A stretch of DNA of 64,000 bases, taken from Leguminivora glycinivorella (taxonomy: Eukaryota > Arthropoda > Insecta > Lepidoptera > Tortricidae). Shown here one piece after another: positions 63,727-64,000 of the stretch. The notes under the pieces are model-generated. The model worked only from the letters and a program-made list of their open reading frames with translations, searched no databases and was not told the origin of the DNA. The stretch is from assembly GCF_023078275.1 (NCBI RefSeq), contig NC_062991.1, positions 1 through 64,000 on the forward strand. The letters are read 5' to 3'. Position 1 is the stretch's first letter. The number at the start of each line of letters is the position of its first letter. The position numbers were made by a program, and so were the translations under genes.

Positions 63727-64000
63727 TAAATCTTGAAGCAAAACTTTATTATTTTTCGATCTAAACGTGTTGATTCTCAAATGGAACTTGTAGGCATTAA
63801 ATCAAGAATTTGTGATATGAAGCCAAGAATGTAATAAATCTTGACCTAAGTCCGTGTTGATTTTTTATTTAAAACCTGCTCGAATTATGAATGAAGTCTA
63901 TAAGCATCAAACCAAGAATTATTATAATCAAGCCAAGATTGTTCTAAATCTTGAAGTAAAACCTTGATATTTTTTGATTTGAACTTGTTGATTCTCAAAT
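63727..64000. repeat. 109-bp tandem repeat running off the right edge
   Basis: TAAATCTTGAAGCAAAAC at 63727 recurs as TAAATCTTGACCTAAG (about 63836) and TAAATCTTGAAGTAAAAC (63945), each 109 bp apart, followed by GTTGATT and CCAAGAA words. The array continues beyond the window. Confidence 0.75.

Overview
The window looks like a gene-poor, AT-rich stretch of an insect genome, most probably a moth or butterfly. I infer this from dispersed repeats that I recognise as typical of lepidopteran intergenic DNA: SINEs starting near CCCGCGGCTTCGCTCGCG and ending near TAATATTAGTATGGAT, GGCCAAGAGCGTG elements, CGGTTCATCCGTTCG elements, tRNA-derived SINEs, and a mariner. CCTAA (insect telomere-type) words occur inside one element. 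No bacterial or viral gene organisation is present. I found no complete host gene. Two weak exon candidates (9063-9162 on + with a nearby AATAAA; 4323-4502 on -) and a few promoter-like spots are all the host coding or regulatory signal I can offer. Nearly every long open frame is transposon-derived or comes from tandem repeats.

Layout. 1-14 kb holds inverted-repeat MITEs, SINE-like copies and a 493-bp hAT-like element (4596-5088) with an exact 8-bp target duplication. At 14456-15705 there is a near-complete mariner (DD34D transposase with one frameshift and one stop). 16-24 kb is a dense MITE field, with four different inverted-repeat elements back to back at 21627-22230. 24-37 kb contains SINEs, LINE 3' ends and a LINE/hAT/LINE rearrangement. 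38884-51192 is the most striking object: about 12.3 kb bounded by CAGGGACCGG inverted ends and a perfect 8-bp duplication (CCTTGAAC). Inside are two arrays of the same 120-bp repeat in opposite orientation, about 14 units each, whose inner edges end in the same diverged unit. Between them lie an R1-like LINE pseudogene and an apparently intact two-ORF LINE (44507-48036). 51468-52410 is an element carrying a 57-bp tandem repeat with CCTAA words. 56454-58066 is another hAT-like element with an 8-bp duplication. 58383-59248 is a CCCTAT-type hexamer array, 59262-60705 a tandem array of a SINE-like repeat, and 61637-62060 a tandem dimer of a 225-bp family. From about 62.4 kb to the right edge runs a degenerate repeat, periodic at about 109 bp, interrupted by a GC-rich block.

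The parts do not form a pathway. They record successive insertions. Several can be ordered because an uninterrupted copy is also in the window: a MITE at 10065-10172 against its SINE-filled copy at 2651-2970, and a MITE at 19737-19868 against its filled copy at 23290-23750. Only the LINE at 44507-48036 looks able to encode full-length mobility proteins.
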